NCBI GenBank assembly: GCA_040839025.1
Contig: JBFPJN010000002.1
Location: forward strand, 186,001-250,000
Reading direction: 5' to 3'
Length of the DNA: 64,000 nt
Source of the DNA: Alphaproteobacteria bacterium LSUCC0719
GTDB taxonomy: Bacteria > Pseudomonadota > Alphaproteobacteria > Puniceispirillales > Puniceispirillaceae
Of the stretch, positions 8,359 to 18,052 are shown piece after piece; positions within the stretch are counted from its first letter, which is position 1, and each line of letters opens with the position of its first letter. The notes below the pieces were generated by a model. The model worked only from the letters and a program-made list of their open reading frames with translations, made no database searches and was not told where the DNA came from. The position numbers were made by a program, and so were the translations under genes.

Positions 8359-9027
8359 TCAGACCCGCGCGGCGGCGCGGATGGCGTCGATATTGGCGCG
8401 ATATCCTGCCTCGCCGTCACCTTTGAAAATGGCCGATCCGGCAACCAGCGCATGCGCGCCGGCAGCCGTGACAAGGCTGGTCGTCTCCGGCGTGATGCCG
8501 CCATCAACCTCGATGACAATATCGCGTCCGGTGGTCATGTCGCGAAGGGTGGCGATCTTGTCGACCATACCATTGATAAAGGACTGGCCGCCAAATCCGG
8601 GATTGACTGTCATCACGAGTATCAGGTCCAGCCTGTCGAGAACATGACGCAGAACGTCGGCGGGCGTATGCGGGTTCAGCGACACCCCGGCCCGGCAGCC
8701 AAGATCGCGAATGCGTGCCAGTGTCCTGTCCAGATGCTGGCAGGCCTCGGCATGGACGGTAATGATCTCGGCACCGGCATCCGCATAGGCGTCAAGAAGC
8801 GCATCCGGATTCGCCACCATCAGATGCGCGTCAAAGGTCTTGTCGGTAACATGGCGGAGCGCCTTGATGATCGGCGGCCCGAATGTCAGATTCGGCACGA
8901 AATGGCCATCCATGACATCCAGATGGATCCAGTCTGCGCCGGCCCGGTCGACAGCCTCCACCTCGTCGGCAAGACGGCTGAAATCCGACGCCAGGATAGA
9001 CGGCGCGATAATGATTCCTTCGCCCAC
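8359..9027 (-). CDS. rpe: Ribulose-phosphate 3-epimerase
   Basis: A 222-residue TIM barrel interconverting ribulose-5-phosphate and xylulose-5-phosphate. Family motifs are [13 protein letters not shown] at the N-terminus, [12 protein letters not shown] (metal-binding His/Asp), [10 protein letters not shown] in the phosphate loop region, and EVDGGI (catalytic Asp). It starts with GTG, with a strong AAGGAGG a few bases upstream. The 219-bp gap before the next gene (9028-9246) separates it from the divergent glutaryl-CoA dehydrogenase; no gene or clear repeat was seen there. Confidence 0.95.
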   Translation of the reverse strand: MGEGIIIAPSILASDFSRLADEVEAVDRAGADWIHLDVMDGHFVPNLTFGPPIIKALRHVTDKTFDAHLMVANPDALLDAYADAGAEIITVHAEACQHLDRTLARIRDLGCRAGVSLNPHTPADVLRHVLDRLDLILVMTVNPGFGGQSFINGMVDKIATLRDMTTGRDIVIEVDGGITPETTSLVTAAGAHALVAGSAIFKGDGEAGYRANIDAIRAAARV

Positions 9028-9246
9028 GATATCCTCCTTGCCAAGACATGGTGACGATGCGTGTTGTCATAGCCGCGTGGCGGCGAAAACTCAACCGAAA
9101 GCACCGCCTGGCAGCGCGCGCGGATTACCGGCAGTCCGGCCCTGCACCCACGCCTGACAATAAAGTGTCGCAGGGACTACCCCACCGGGTGCTTTTTCGG
9201 CTATTGTTCCCGCTCTGGTTTACCACTCACCAAAGGACGATTGATC

Positions 9247-10449
9247 ATGGAAGGCGTTGTGTCCACGACCAAGCCCGTATTCTCCTGGGAGGATCCGCTC
9301 TATCTCGACCAGCAGCTCGATGATGAAGAGCGGATGGTTCGCGATACCGCGCGCCAGTTTGCGCGCGATGTCCTGTTGCCGCGGGTGATCACCGATTTTC
9401 GCGAGGAAAGTTTTGATCCGGACGTCATGCGTCAGATGGGTGAGCTTGGCCTTCTTGGCCCGACCATCCCGCATGAATATGGCGGTGCCGGCGTCAACCA
9501 TGTGTCCTACGGTCTGGCTGCCTATGAAATCGAGGCGATCGATTCCGGCTACCGGTCGGCAATGTCGGTTCAGTCCTCGCTGGTCATGCACCCGATTCAT
9601 CAATTCGGTACCGAAGACCAGAAACAGCGCTTTTTGCCGCGTCTGGCAACAGCCGAACTGATTGGCTGTTTCGGGCTGACCGAACCGGATTACGGGTCCG
9701 ATCCGGGCGGCATGGTCACCAAGGCGGTCAAGGTTGAGGGGGGATACCATCTGAGCGGCGCCAAGATGTGGATCTCGAACGCGCCCATCGCCGACATCGC
9801 GATTGTCTGGGCCAAGCTTGATGGCGTCATTCGTGGCTTCATCATCGAGCGAGAAACTGCCGGACCGGGATTCGCCACACCGAAGATCGAAGGCAAGCTG
9901 TCGCTTCGCGCATCGATCACCGGGTCGATCCAGATGGACAATGCCTTTGTTCCCGACGCCAACATCCTGCCGGATGTGACCGGGCTGAAGGGGCCGTTCT
10001 CATGCCTCAACAAGGCGCGTTACGGTATCGCTTGGGGCACCCTTGGTGCGGCACAGTTCTGCTATGATGCGGCCCGCAGTTACACGTTGGAGCGCAAGCA
10101 GTTCTCGCGCCCGCTGGCAGCCAACCAGCTGGTGCAGCTGAAGCTTGCCGACATGCATACCGAAATCAGCATTGGTCTTCAGGCCTGTCTTCGCGTCGGT
10201 CGCCTTCTGGATCAGGGTAACTGCCCGCCGGAAAACATTTCGACCATCAAGCGCAACAGCTGTGGCAAGGCGCTGGCAATGGCCCGTACCGCACGTGACA
10301 TGCATGGTGGAAACGGCATTGCCGAAGAATATCATGTGATGCGCCACATGATGAATCTGGAAACCGTGAACACCTATGAAGGTACACATGATGTTCACGC
10401 GCTGATCCTGGGCCGCGCCATCACCGGCATTCAGGCCTTTACCGGCTGA
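9247..10449 (+). CDS. gcdH: Glutaryl-CoA dehydrogenase
   Basis: A 400-residue acyl-CoA dehydrogenase that oxidises and decarboxylates glutaryl-CoA to crotonyl-CoA in lysine, tryptophan or glutarate breakdown. Seen: the N-terminal [25 protein letters not shown] (FAD/substrate region), ARYGIAWG, the helix [13 protein letters not shown], and [15 protein letters not shown] with the catalytic base Glu. These are characteristic of glutaryl-CoA dehydrogenase rather than short-chain dehydrogenases. The ATG at 9247 follows AAAGGA; a TTG six bases upstream is in frame but less likely. A family III CoA-transferase follows after 16 bp, matching the common glutarate-activation pair. Confidence 0.93.
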   Translation: MEGVVSTTKPVFSWEDPLYLDQQLDDEERMVRDTARQFARDVLLPRVITDFREESFDPDVMRQMGELGLLGPTIPHEYGGAGVNHVSYGLAAYEIEAIDSGYRSAMSVQSSLVMHPIHQFGTEDQKQRFLPRLATAELIGCFGLTEPDYGSDPGGMVTKAVKVEGGYHLSGAKMWISNAPIADIAIVWAKLDGVIRGFIIERETAGPGFATPKIEGKLSLRASITGSIQMDNAFVPDANILPDVTGLKGPFSCLNKARYGIAWGTLGAAQFCYDAARSYTLERKQFSRPLAANQLVQLKLADMHTEISIGLQACLRVGRLLDQGNCPPENISTIKRNSCGKALAMARTARDMHGGNGIAEEYHVMRHMMNLETVNTYEGTHDVHALILGRAITGIQAFTG

Positions 10450-10465
10450 TTCGGGGATTATTGTC

Positions 10466-11710
10466 ATGACGCAGGGAACCGGGGCGCTGTCGCACCTTCG
10501 GGTGCTTGATCTGTCCCGGATTCTTGCCGGTCCCTGGGCAACGCAGATGCTTGGCGACCTTGGTGCCGACATCATCAAGGTCGAACGGCCTGGCACCGGC
10601 GATGACACGCGCGGCTGGGGGCCACCCTTTGCCGATACCATGACAGGCGATGCGGCGGCGGATGCGGCTGCACGATCGGCCTATTTCTGTTCCGTCAACC
10701 GGAACAAGCGATCGCTGGCCATAGACATCACATCGCCGGAAGGTGGTGCCATCCTTCGCGACCTGATACCGCAATGCGATGTCCTGGTGGAAAATTTCAA
10801 GGTTGGCGGGCTGGCGAAATATGGACTTGATTATGACTCGGTGAAGGCCCTGAACCCCCGGCTGGTCTATTGTTCCATCACCGGCTTCGGCCAGGACGGA
10901 CCGGATGCCGAGCGCGCAGGCTATGACTTCATGATTCAGGGCATGGCCGGGCTGATGAGTGTCACCGGCGAGCCCGACGGCATGCCGATGAAGGTTGGTG
11001 TGGCGCTGGTCGATGTTCTGACCGGCACCAACACGGCCACCGCCATCCTTGCCGCGGTGCTGCATGCACAGCGTACCGGCACCGGCCAGCATATTGACAT
11101 GAGCCTGTTCGACGTCAGTGTCGCCAGCCTTGCCAATCAGGCGCTGAACTATCTCGTGTCGGACGAGGTGCCGGGACGGCTTGGCAACGCGCATCCGAAC
11201 ATCGTTCCCTATCAGGCCTTTGCAACGGCTGACGGACATATCATCCTTGCGGTCGGCAATGATTCGCAGTTTCGCAAATTCTGTGATGTGGCCGGCCTGG
11301 ACGGGCTGGCCGACAATCCCGATTATGCCACCAACAAGGCGCGGGTGATGAACAGGACCGCCCTGCTGCCGCATATCGAGGCGGCGTTCCGCCGACAGAC
11401 AACGGACTGGTGGCTGGACAGGCTTGCCACGGTCAGCGTGCCAGCGGGTCCGATCAACCCGATCGACAAGGTCTTTGCCGAACCACAGGCAGTGCATCGC
11501 GGGCTTGCCATGAAGATTGACGATGACCTCAATGGCAGCCTTCCCGGCGTCGCAAGCCCGCTTCGCCTTGGCGCGACACCGCCGGTTGCCGCCACCCCGC
11601 CGCCCCGTCTGGGTGCCGACAGCCGCACCGTGCTGCGCGATCTTCTGGAGATGGAGCAGGCGCAGATTGATCGTCTGGTGGAAACAGGCGTCGTTGGCGA
11701 GCCGTCCTAA
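10466..11710 (+). CDS. CaiB/BaiF family III CoA-transferase (probable succinyl-CoA:glutarate CoA-transferase)
   Basis: A 414-residue family III CoA-transferase. The family opening LRVLDLSRILAGPWATQ binds CoA. The catalytic Asp is D154 in ERAGYDFMIQG, and GVALVDVLTG follows. Members move CoA between carboxylic acids through an aspartyl-CoA anhydride. Lying 16 bp downstream of gcdH, it probably activates glutarate, as SUGCT does. It ends in a 4-bp overlap with the convergent EamA transporter gene. Confidence 0.88.
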   Translation: MTQGTGALSHLRVLDLSRILAGPWATQMLGDLGADIIKVERPGTGDDTRGWGPPFADTMTGDAAADAAARSAYFCSVNRNKRSLAIDITSPEGGAILRDLIPQCDVLVENFKVGGLAKYGLDYDSVKALNPRLVYCSITGFGQDGPDAERAGYDFMIQGMAGLMSVTGEPDGMPMKVGVALVDVLTGTNTATAILAAVLHAQRTGTGQHIDMSLFDVSVASLANQALNYLVSDEVPGRLGNAHPNIVPYQAFATADGHIILAVGNDSQFRKFCDVAGLDGLADNPDYATNKARVMNRTALLPHIEAAFRRQTTDWWLDRLATVSVPAGPINPIDKVFAEPQAVHRGLAMKIDDDLNGSLPGVASPLRLGATPPVAATPPPRLGADSRTVLRDLLEMEQAQIDRLVETGVVGEPS

Positions 11711-12588
11711 CGGGGCTGCCGCGTTATCAGTCGGCGGAGATGATCCGGTTCGACAATGATCGCCGCCACCCCGCCTATGACGATGATGCCGCCAACCATC
11801 ACATGATATCCCGGACGTTCGCCAAGAAAGCTGATCGCCCCGAGGATCGTTGATACCGGCAGAAGCAGCAGCACAGGCATTGCCATCGGCACCGGATAGC
11901 GTGCCAGAATGAAATACCAGGCGGAATAGCCGACCACGGTCATGATCACCCCGAGATAGGCAACCGCCATCCAGTCGGCGAGTGACGCGCTGAAAAGCAC
12001 CGGCACCGGGTTCCCTTCGATCAGGACCGAGGCAAGAAGCATCTGCGGTCCCGCGATCATGCCTATCCAGGCCGTCAGCTGGAAGCCCGTCAGCGCATCA
12101 CCTAGACGGCGCACCAGAACCTGTCCAAAAGCCCAGAACAGACAGCCGGACAACACCAGGCCGACACCAACCATCTGCCCCTGCAATGACGGGGCGCCGA
12201 CAATGGTCGCAATGCCGCCAAGCGACACCGCCATACCCAGGATCTGCCGCCGGGTTGGCCATTCGCGAAGCATCAGCGCGGCAATCACACTGCCGAAGAC
12301 AACCTCTGACTGGACCAACAGGATCGCCGGGGTGGCATCCATTCTGGCAAGACCGGAAAAGGTCAGGCCATATTGCAGGGTGGCCGAGGTCATGGCGATC
12401 AGCGTCAGCATACGCCAGTGACCGCGCGGCAATTTCACAAACCAGACAAGGATCAGCGCGGCGATCAGGAACCGCATTCCCATCAGCAGCAAGGGCGGAA
12501 AGTGCGCCAGCCCGGCCTTGGCCAGCACAAAGCCAAAGCCCCATGTCAGCGGCACCAGCAGCGCGATCAGCAGATGAAGCGGGGTCAC
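11707..12588 (-). CDS. EamA/DMT-family transporter
   Basis: A 293-residue membrane protein with about ten predicted helices in two EamA repeats (residues 5-130 and 145-275). The family exports amino acids and small metabolites. It starts at a GTG overlapping the TGA of the M20 deacetylase gene (GTGA), so it is the last gene of the minus-strand run from 17919. An amino-acid or guanidino-compound exporter would suit the neighbours, but the sequence gives no substrate. Confidence 0.85.
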   Translation of the reverse strand: MTPLHLLIALLVPLTWGFGFVLAKAGLAHFPPLLLMGMRFLIAALILVWFVKLPRGHWRMLTLIAMTSATLQYGLTFSGLARMDATPAILLVQSEVVFGSVIAALMLREWPTRRQILGMAVSLGGIATIVGAPSLQGQMVGVGLVLSGCLFWAFGQVLVRRLGDALTGFQLTAWIGMIAGPQMLLASVLIEGNPVPVLFSASLADWMAVAYLGVIMTVVGYSAWYFILARYPVPMAMPVLLLLPVSTILGAISFLGERPGYHVMVGGIIVIGGVAAIIVEPDHLRRLITRQPR

Positions 12589-13790
12589 CCACGCACCTTG
12601 GCGATGGTCCCGCCCGTCATTTCGGCAAGCAGCCTGTCAAGAAATGTCAGCCCCTGGTCTATCGCCAGTTCGGTAATGAATTCATCGGGCTGATGCATCT
12701 GCGCCATGCCGCCCGGCCCAATGACGATGGTATCCATGCCGGCCTGCTGGAAGAACGGGCCGTCCGTTCCGAAGGACACCACCTGCGGCGGCTCATTTGT
12801 CCACAATCTGCCGATCAGTTCAGCCGCCGGAGAGGGTGACTGGGCCTTCAGAGGCGGCACATCCGACAGCATCCGGGTGGTGATATCACAGCTTGGGTCG
12901 GCTGCCGTCATGGCCGGGCGCAGATCGCTGTCGATGAACTTCACGACGCGGTCATACAGCCGATGCGGATCTTCGCCTGGAAGGGCTCTGATCTCCCAGT
13001 CGATGCGGCATTCCCCGGCAATGATGTTGCGCGCCTCACCGCCAGTGACGGTCCCGACCGACAATGTCGAACAGGGCGGATCGAATGGCGATCCCGGCAT
13101 CGGACTGGCTGCGCATTCTGCCGCCAGCCCGTCAATAAAACCAATCAGCCGTGCCGCCACATAAATGGCGTTGACGCCGGCCGCCGGGCGCGAGGCATGG
13201 CCGGCCGCACCACGGATATGCGTAACAAGCTCCATAATGCCCTTGTGCCCGTTGAAAGGCTGCATGCCTGTCGGTTCGCCAATGACGGCAAGGCGCGGTG
13301 TTACCGACCTGGCAGCAAGGAAGGCCGGCATCCGCTGGGCACCAAAGCTGCCGATCTCCTCGTCAAAGGTAAAGGCAAGATAAAGCGGCTCGACGAGATC
13401 CTCGGCCCGCGCCTGAAATGCCGGCACCATGGCAAGCGCCATCGCAAGGAACCCCTTCATGTCAACGGCACCGCGACCGATCAGCCGGCCTTGCTGGCGG
13501 CGCAGCGTAAAGGGATCCCCGCTCCATCCGTCGGCCGCCGCAGGCACGACATCAAGGTGCCCCGACAAAAGTACGCCGCCATCGCCAGCCGGGCCAATTC
13601 TGGCCAGAAGATTGAAGCGTGACCCATCTTCATGCGCATCACGATATGTCTCGACACCCAGTTCGGACAGATAGGATTCGATGTAGGAGACAATATCGTC
13701 ATTCGGTTGCAGACTGACGCTCTGATAGCCGACAAGATCAGCCAGCAGCGCGATTGCCGCCTCGCGGGTGGGATGGGTGGATGGCGTCAT
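12585..13790 (-). CDS. argE: M20 family deacetylase, acetylornithine deacetylase (ArgE)-like
   Basis: A 401-residue cytoplasmic zinc hydrolase of the ArgE/DapE group. Metal ligands are visible in LSGHLDVVP (His/Asp), DMKGFLA, FDEEIGSFGA (catalytic Glu pair) and near the C-terminus (MAQMHQPDEF). The dimerisation domain interrupts the catalytic domain around residues 180-290. True ArgE frees ornithine from N-acetylornithine. Here it is translationally coupled (ATGA) to an ectoine-hydrolase-like M24 gene and follows a ureohydrolase gene. It may therefore act on an acylated diamino acid in that pathway; the symbol reflects family, not proven role. Confidence 0.82.
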   Translation of the reverse strand: MTPSTHPTREAAIALLADLVGYQSVSLQPNDDIVSYIESYLSELGVETYRDAHEDGSRFNLLARIGPAGDGGVLLSGHLDVVPAAADGWSGDPFTLRRQQGRLIGRGAVDMKGFLAMALAMVPAFQARAEDLVEPLYLAFTFDEEIGSFGAQRMPAFLAARSVTPRLAVIGEPTGMQPFNGHKGIMELVTHIRGAAGHASRPAAGVNAIYVAARLIGFIDGLAAECAASPMPGSPFDPPCSTLSVGTVTGGEARNIIAGECRIDWEIRALPGEDPHRLYDRVVKFIDSDLRPAMTAADPSCDITTRMLSDVPPLKAQSPSPAAELIGRLWTNEPPQVVSFGTDGPFFQQAGMDTIVIGPGGMAQMHQPDEFITELAIDQGLTFLDRLLAEMTGGTIAKVRG

Positions 13791-14962
13791 GCCGGCACGA
13801 CATGAACCTGCTGCGGGAAATCACACATCCGCAGACAGTCATTCCTGCGGACATGCAATGTTTCGCTGAGTTCCATCCCCCAGTCATCCATCCACATGCC
13901 AAGGATGATATGCACCACAGCATCTTCAGGCACAATAGTCGTCTCGCCGGGGCGGAATGACAATGTGTGTTCACCCCAGTCCGGGGCATAGGCAGCGCCA
14001 ATCGAATAGCCGATACGGCTTGGTTTTTCGAGACCGTAACGATCAAGGACACGCTGCCAGGCGGCATGAACGTCACCGGCGACGGCGCCGGCCTTCAGAC
14101 TGTCCATCACCGCTGCCATTCCTTCCTCGACCGCCGCTGCCGTGCGCTGAAGATCGTCGGGCGGTGTCCCGATATGCACTGTCCGCGCAAGACCGACATT
14201 GTAGCGCCGAACGCAGGCACCAAGCTCGAAGGCGATTGTCTGACCCGGCTCCAGCGGCGCGTCGGTCCATAGCGGGTGCGCCGTTGCCGCCGCCTCGCCG
14301 GCAAGGATCAGCGGATGAATGGCTGGCATGTCGCCGCCCTGCTCCGGCGTGCCACGGATCTGGGTCGCCACGACATCAGCCATCAGATCACATTGGCGAA
14401 CCCCGGCGCGCGCGCCATCCCAGGCTGTCCTCATCGCCGCTTCGGCAACTCGCGCCGCCCGGCTCATGATCTCGATTTCAGCCTCGCTCTTTATCAGCCG
14501 CTGCCAGTTGACAAGAAGGTCGGCATCAACGAATTCAGCGTCGGGAAGACCCGCCTGAAGCGTCGCCAGCGCACGAGGCGAAAGAAAATAGCTGTCGCTT
14601 TCATACCCTGTGCGGGCACGGCCAAATCCCCTGTCCACCATCCAGGCGGCGATATGCGCCATCGGATGCGTGTCCGGTCGCTGGACCAGCGTTTCAGGAT
14701 AGGGAACGAGTTGCGCATCGCTCAGATAGGTGGTGAATTTCGCCGCGCCGGCATCCATCAGCCTGCCCATCCAGAACGGCCCGTCATGAAGATCAACCAG
14801 CATCACCTGCGGGGTGTAGAATGACCAGGCATCATAGCCGGTCAGCCAGTTGATATTCGACGGATCGCCAATGACCAGCGCTTCCAGACCCCGTGACTCC
14901 ATTTCCGCGCGCACCCTGGCGAGGCGGCCTGCATATTCGGCCTTGGTGAAAGCAGGTGCCAT
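13787..14962 (-). CDS. M24-fold hydrolase, ectoine hydrolase (DoeA)/creatinase-like
   Basis: A 391-residue pita-bread protein. TGYDAWSFY near residue 42, GGDMPAIHPLI near 210, FELGACVRRYN near 240 and YAPDWGEHTLSFRPG near 330 resemble ectoine hydrolase DoeA/EutD more than prolidases. The two metal-binding aspartates of true M24 peptidases are missing (GACVRRY stands where an Asp is expected), as in creatinase, so a metal-free C-N hydrolase is likely. It overlaps the M20 gene by ATGA and starts 3 bp after the ureohydrolase stop. No other ectoine genes are visible. The substrate might be ectoine, a creatine-like guanidino acid, or another cyclic amidine. Confidence 0.75.
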   Translation of the reverse strand: MAPAFTKAEYAGRLARVRAEMESRGLEALVIGDPSNINWLTGYDAWSFYTPQVMLVDLHDGPFWMGRLMDAGAAKFTTYLSDAQLVPYPETLVQRPDTHPMAHIAAWMVDRGFGRARTGYESDSYFLSPRALATLQAGLPDAEFVDADLLVNWQRLIKSEAEIEIMSRAARVAEAAMRTAWDGARAGVRQCDLMADVVATQIRGTPEQGGDMPAIHPLILAGEAAATAHPLWTDAPLEPGQTIAFELGACVRRYNVGLARTVHIGTPPDDLQRTAAAVEEGMAAVMDSLKAGAVAGDVHAAWQRVLDRYGLEKPSRIGYSIGAAYAPDWGEHTLSFRPGETTIVPEDAVVHIILGMWMDDWGMELSETLHVRRNDCLRMCDFPQQVHVVPA

Positions 14963-14965
14963 ATT

Positions 14966-15934
14966 TCACTCTCCGTCCCGGTAGGCGACGCCAGGCAGAA
15001 CACACAGCATCTCATAGAGAAGGTTGGCCGCCAGCAATGCCGTATTGCCCTGCGGATCATAGGGGGGCGACACCTCGACAAGGTCGACCCCGACAAGTGA
15101 CAGGCCACGGCAGCCCCGGATGATCTCGAGCGCCTGGATTGGCGTCAGGCCGCCAATTTCCGGGGTGCCCGTGCCGGGGGCAAACCCCGGATCAAGGGAA
15201 TCGATATCGAATGTCAGATAGACCGGCCCAGTACCGATCGCCGCGCCAATGCGCGCCATCAATGGTGCCGCCGATTGATGCCACAGTTCCTCGGCCTGGA
15301 TGACGGTGAACCCCTTGTCCCGCGCCCAGTCGAAATCCTCGGCCGTGTAGCCGGTGCCCCGAAGCCCGATCTGACAGGTCCGGTGCGGGTCGATCAGCCC
15401 TTCTTCGAGCGCGCGCCTGAATGGTGTGCCATGCGCGATGGCCTCGCCGAACATGTGGTCATTGATGTCCGCATGCGCATCAACATGGATCAACCCCACA
15501 GGCCCATGACGCCGCGCAATGGCGCGAAGCACCGGAAGAGTCAAAGTATGGTCGCCGCCAAGCGTCAACGGAATCACGTCATGCGCCAGCACATCGTCAT
15601 AGAAAGCGGTGATGCGATTCACCGAATCCTTCAGATCGAACGTGTTGATCGGCACATCGCCAAGGTCACCGACGCGCAGCGAATCAAAGGGCGCAGCGCG
15701 GGTCCACATGTTGTAGGGGCGCAACATGACCGATTCAGCCCGAATCTGTTTCGGCCCGAACCGTGTTCCCGGCCGGTTCGAGGTGCCGACATCAAGCGGG
15801 ATACCGATGAAGACCGCATCCATACCGGCAGCGCTGTCGACAGCGGGAAGACGCATCATCGTTCCCGGTCCGGCAAAGCGTGGCATCTCGTTGCCACCCA
15901 GCGGTTGCGGATAGTCGGCTGCCTTGTCACTCAT
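14966..15934 (-). CDS. Agmatinase-family ureohydrolase (guanidinobutyrase/guanidinopropionase-like)
   Basis: 322 residues. The arginase-fold Mn ligands appear in LTLGGDHTLTLP, HVDAHADIND and TFDIDSLDPGFAPG. The N-terminal MPRFAGPGTMMRLP and the C-terminal VEVSPPYDPQGNTALLAANLLYE are typical of the guanidino-acid ureohydrolases (GbuA/GpuA), which release urea from 4-guanidinobutyrate or 3-guanidinopropionate. Agmatinase is also possible. The ATG at 15934 is preferred to a GTG 15 bases upstream. It is 35 bp downstream of fghA, inside one co-directional run. Confidence 0.85.
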   Translation of the reverse strand: MSDKAADYPQPLGGNEMPRFAGPGTMMRLPAVDSAAGMDAVFIGIPLDVGTSNRPGTRFGPKQIRAESVMLRPYNMWTRAAPFDSLRVGDLGDVPINTFDLKDSVNRITAFYDDVLAHDVIPLTLGGDHTLTLPVLRAIARRHGPVGLIHVDAHADINDHMFGEAIAHGTPFRRALEEGLIDPHRTCQIGLRGTGYTAEDFDWARDKGFTVIQAEELWHQSAAPLMARIGAAIGTGPVYLTFDIDSLDPGFAPGTGTPEIGGLTPIQALEIIRGCRGLSLVGVDLVEVSPPYDPQGNTALLAANLLYEMLCVLPGVAYRDGE

Positions 15935-15969
15935 CTCGCGATGCCCCACAGTCTGTCATTCATGTCAGA

Positions 15970-16797
15970 TCACAGCCGCGCCGCATGCCAGCGCAGGTGA
16001 TCCTCCATGAAGGTGGAAATGAAATAATAGGAATGCCCGTATCCGGGCTGCATCCGCAGCGTCAATGCGGTCGGGCCATCCTTGCAGGCGGCCTCGAACA
16101 GCCAGGGCCGCAAACCGGTTTCAAGAAAACTGTCGGCATCGCCCTGATCAATCAGGATTTCCGGAAAGGCGTGGCCGTCCTCGACAAGCGCCACCGCATC
16201 ATAGGCCCGCCAGTCGTCACTGTTTGAGCCAAGATAACGGGTAAAGGCATTCGCCGCCCAGTCGGCCGTCGATGGATTGACGATCGGCGCGAATGCGGAA
16301 CAGCTGGCAAATCGCTGGCTGTTGCGAAGCGCCATCACCAGCGCGCCATGCCCCCCCATCGAATGTCCGAAAATCCCCTGCCGTGCCATATCGACGGGAA
16401 AATTTGCCGCAATCACGGCTGGCAAATCCTCAAGCACATAGCTGTACATGCGGTAATTGGTGTCATAGGGCGGCATTGTGGCATCCACATAAAAGCCGGC
16501 GCCCGAACCGAACTGCCAGTTATCCTCGTCGGGGACATCATCGCCACGCGGGCTGGTATCAGGGCAGATGATGGCGATTCCAAGCTCCGCCGCGACGCGC
16601 CTGTATTCACCCTTCTCCATCACATTGGCATGGGTACAGGTCAGGCCCGACAGATACCACAGCACCGGCACCGGCCCCTTGTCGGCCTGTGGCGGCAGAT
16701 AGACCGCAAAGGTCATGTCGCATCCGGTGACGTTCGAGGCGTGACGATAGATCCCCTGGACACCACCAAAGGATTTTTCGGCAGACACTGTTTCCAT
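15970..16797 (-). CDS. fghA: S-formylglutathione hydrolase
   Basis: A 275-residue esterase-D type alpha/beta hydrolase that splits S-formylglutathione to formate and glutathione. The nucleophile is S146 in FGHSMGGHGAL; the acid and base lie in IDQGDADSFL (about D222) and GYGHSYYFI (H255). YLSGLTCTHANVMEKGE forms the oxyanion-hole region. It is 12 bp downstream of the class III alcohol dehydrogenase gene, giving the standard two-step glutathione-dependent formaldehyde oxidation pair. Confidence 0.95.
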   Translation of the reverse strand: METVSAEKSFGGVQGIYRHASNVTGCDMTFAVYLPPQADKGPVPVLWYLSGLTCTHANVMEKGEYRRVAAELGIAIICPDTSPRGDDVPDEDNWQFGSGAGFYVDATMPPYDTNYRMYSYVLEDLPAVIAANFPVDMARQGIFGHSMGGHGALVMALRNSQRFASCSAFAPIVNPSTADWAANAFTRYLGSNSDDWRAYDAVALVEDGHAFPEILIDQGDADSFLETGLRPWLFEAACKDGPTALTLRMQPGYGHSYYFISTFMEDHLRWHAARL

Positions 16798-16809
16798 GAC
16801 GGTATCGAC

Positions 16810-17919
16810 CTAGAAAACCACGACGGCGCGGATTGATTCACCCTCATGCATGAGATCGAAGCCCTTGTTGATGTCCTCGAGCGGCAGCGTATGCGTGATC
16901 ATCGGATCGATCTCGATCTTGCCCTGCATGTACCAGTCGACGATCTTCGGCACATCGGTACGGCCCCGCGCGCCGCCGAAAGCCGTGCCGCGCCAGCTGC
17001 GGCCCGTGACAAGCTGGAACGGGCGGGTCGAGATTTCCTGACCGGCACCGGCAACGCCGATGATGATCGATTCGCCCCATCCCTTGTGCGCGCATTCCAG
17101 CGCCTGGCGCATCACCGTTGTGTTGCCGATACATTCAAAGGAATAATCGGCACCGCCACCTGTCAGTTCGACAAGATGGCCGACAAGATTGTCGCCATGC
17201 TCTGCCGGATTGACGAAATGCGTCATGCCGAACCGCTCACCCCATTTCTTCTTGCTGTCATTCAGGTCGACGCCGACAATCATGTTCGCGCCAATCATGC
17301 GAAGCCCCTGAATGACGTTCAGCCCGATGCCGCCAAGACCAAAGACAACAGCCGTGCATCCGGGTTCGGCCTTGGCCGTGTTGATGACCGCGCCAATGCC
17401 CGTCGTAACGCCGCAGCCGATATAGCAGATCTTGTCAAACGGGGCGTCCTTGTTGACCTTCGCCAGGGAAATTTCCGGCAGCACCGTGAAGTTCGAGAAG
17501 GTCGATGTTCCCATATAATGCAGCACAGGTTCTCCCTTGATCGAGAACCGGCTGGTCCCGTCAGGCATCACGCCCTGACCCTGGGTGGTGCGAATGGCCT
17601 GACACAGGTTCGTTTTGGGATGCAGACAATATTCGCATTCCCGGCATTCCGGCGTGTAAAGCGGAATCACATGATCGCCGGGGACGACGCTGGTGACGCC
17701 CGCGCCAACCTCGCGGACGATCCCGGCCCCTTCATGGCCAAGAATGGCCGGGAACATCCCCTCGGGATCGGCGCCGGACAGTGTGAAGGCATCTGTGTGG
17801 CAGATGCCGGTTGCCATGATTTCGACAAGCACCTCGCCGGCGCGCGGCCCGTCCAGATCAACATCCATGATTTCGAGTGGCTTGCCGGCAGCCACAGCAA
17901 CAGCGGCACGGGTTTTCAT
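16810..17919 (-). CDS. frmA: S-(hydroxymethyl)glutathione dehydrogenase / class III alcohol dehydrogenase
   Basis: A 369-residue zinc-dependent dehydrogenase that oxidises S-hydroxymethylglutathione, the adduct of formaldehyde with glutathione, using NAD. Catalytic-zinc ligands are in [10 protein letters not shown] and GHEGAGIV. The structural-zinc cysteines are in [29 protein letters not shown] binds NAD. AGGGAGGAATG upstream supports the ATG at 17919. It heads the six-gene run that includes fghA, the ureohydrolase and the M24 gene. The 133-bp gap before the next gene shows no repeat. Confidence 0.96.
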   Translation of the reverse strand: MKTRAAVAVAAGKPLEIMDVDLDGPRAGEVLVEIMATGICHTDAFTLSGADPEGMFPAILGHEGAGIVREVGAGVTSVVPGDHVIPLYTPECRECEYCLHPKTNLCQAIRTTQGQGVMPDGTSRFSIKGEPVLHYMGTSTFSNFTVLPEISLAKVNKDAPFDKICYIGCGVTTGIGAVINTAKAEPGCTAVVFGLGGIGLNVIQGLRMIGANMIVGVDLNDSKKKWGERFGMTHFVNPAEHGDNLVGHLVELTGGGADYSFECIGNTTVMRQALECAHKGWGESIIIGVAGAGQEISTRPFQLVTGRSWRGTAFGGARGRTDVPKIVDWYMQGKIEIDPMITHTLPLEDINKGFDLMHEGESIRAVVVF

Positions 17920-18052
17920 CTTTCATTCCTCCCTGAGGCGTGGCCGCGACCACCCGGTTGCGGGCGGCGGCCTGTCATGACTCTGTGATTACGATGGCAT
18001 GGCGGCCAGACCGGCACAAGAATGTTTCTGTACCGCCAGCAGGTGCTGCGAC

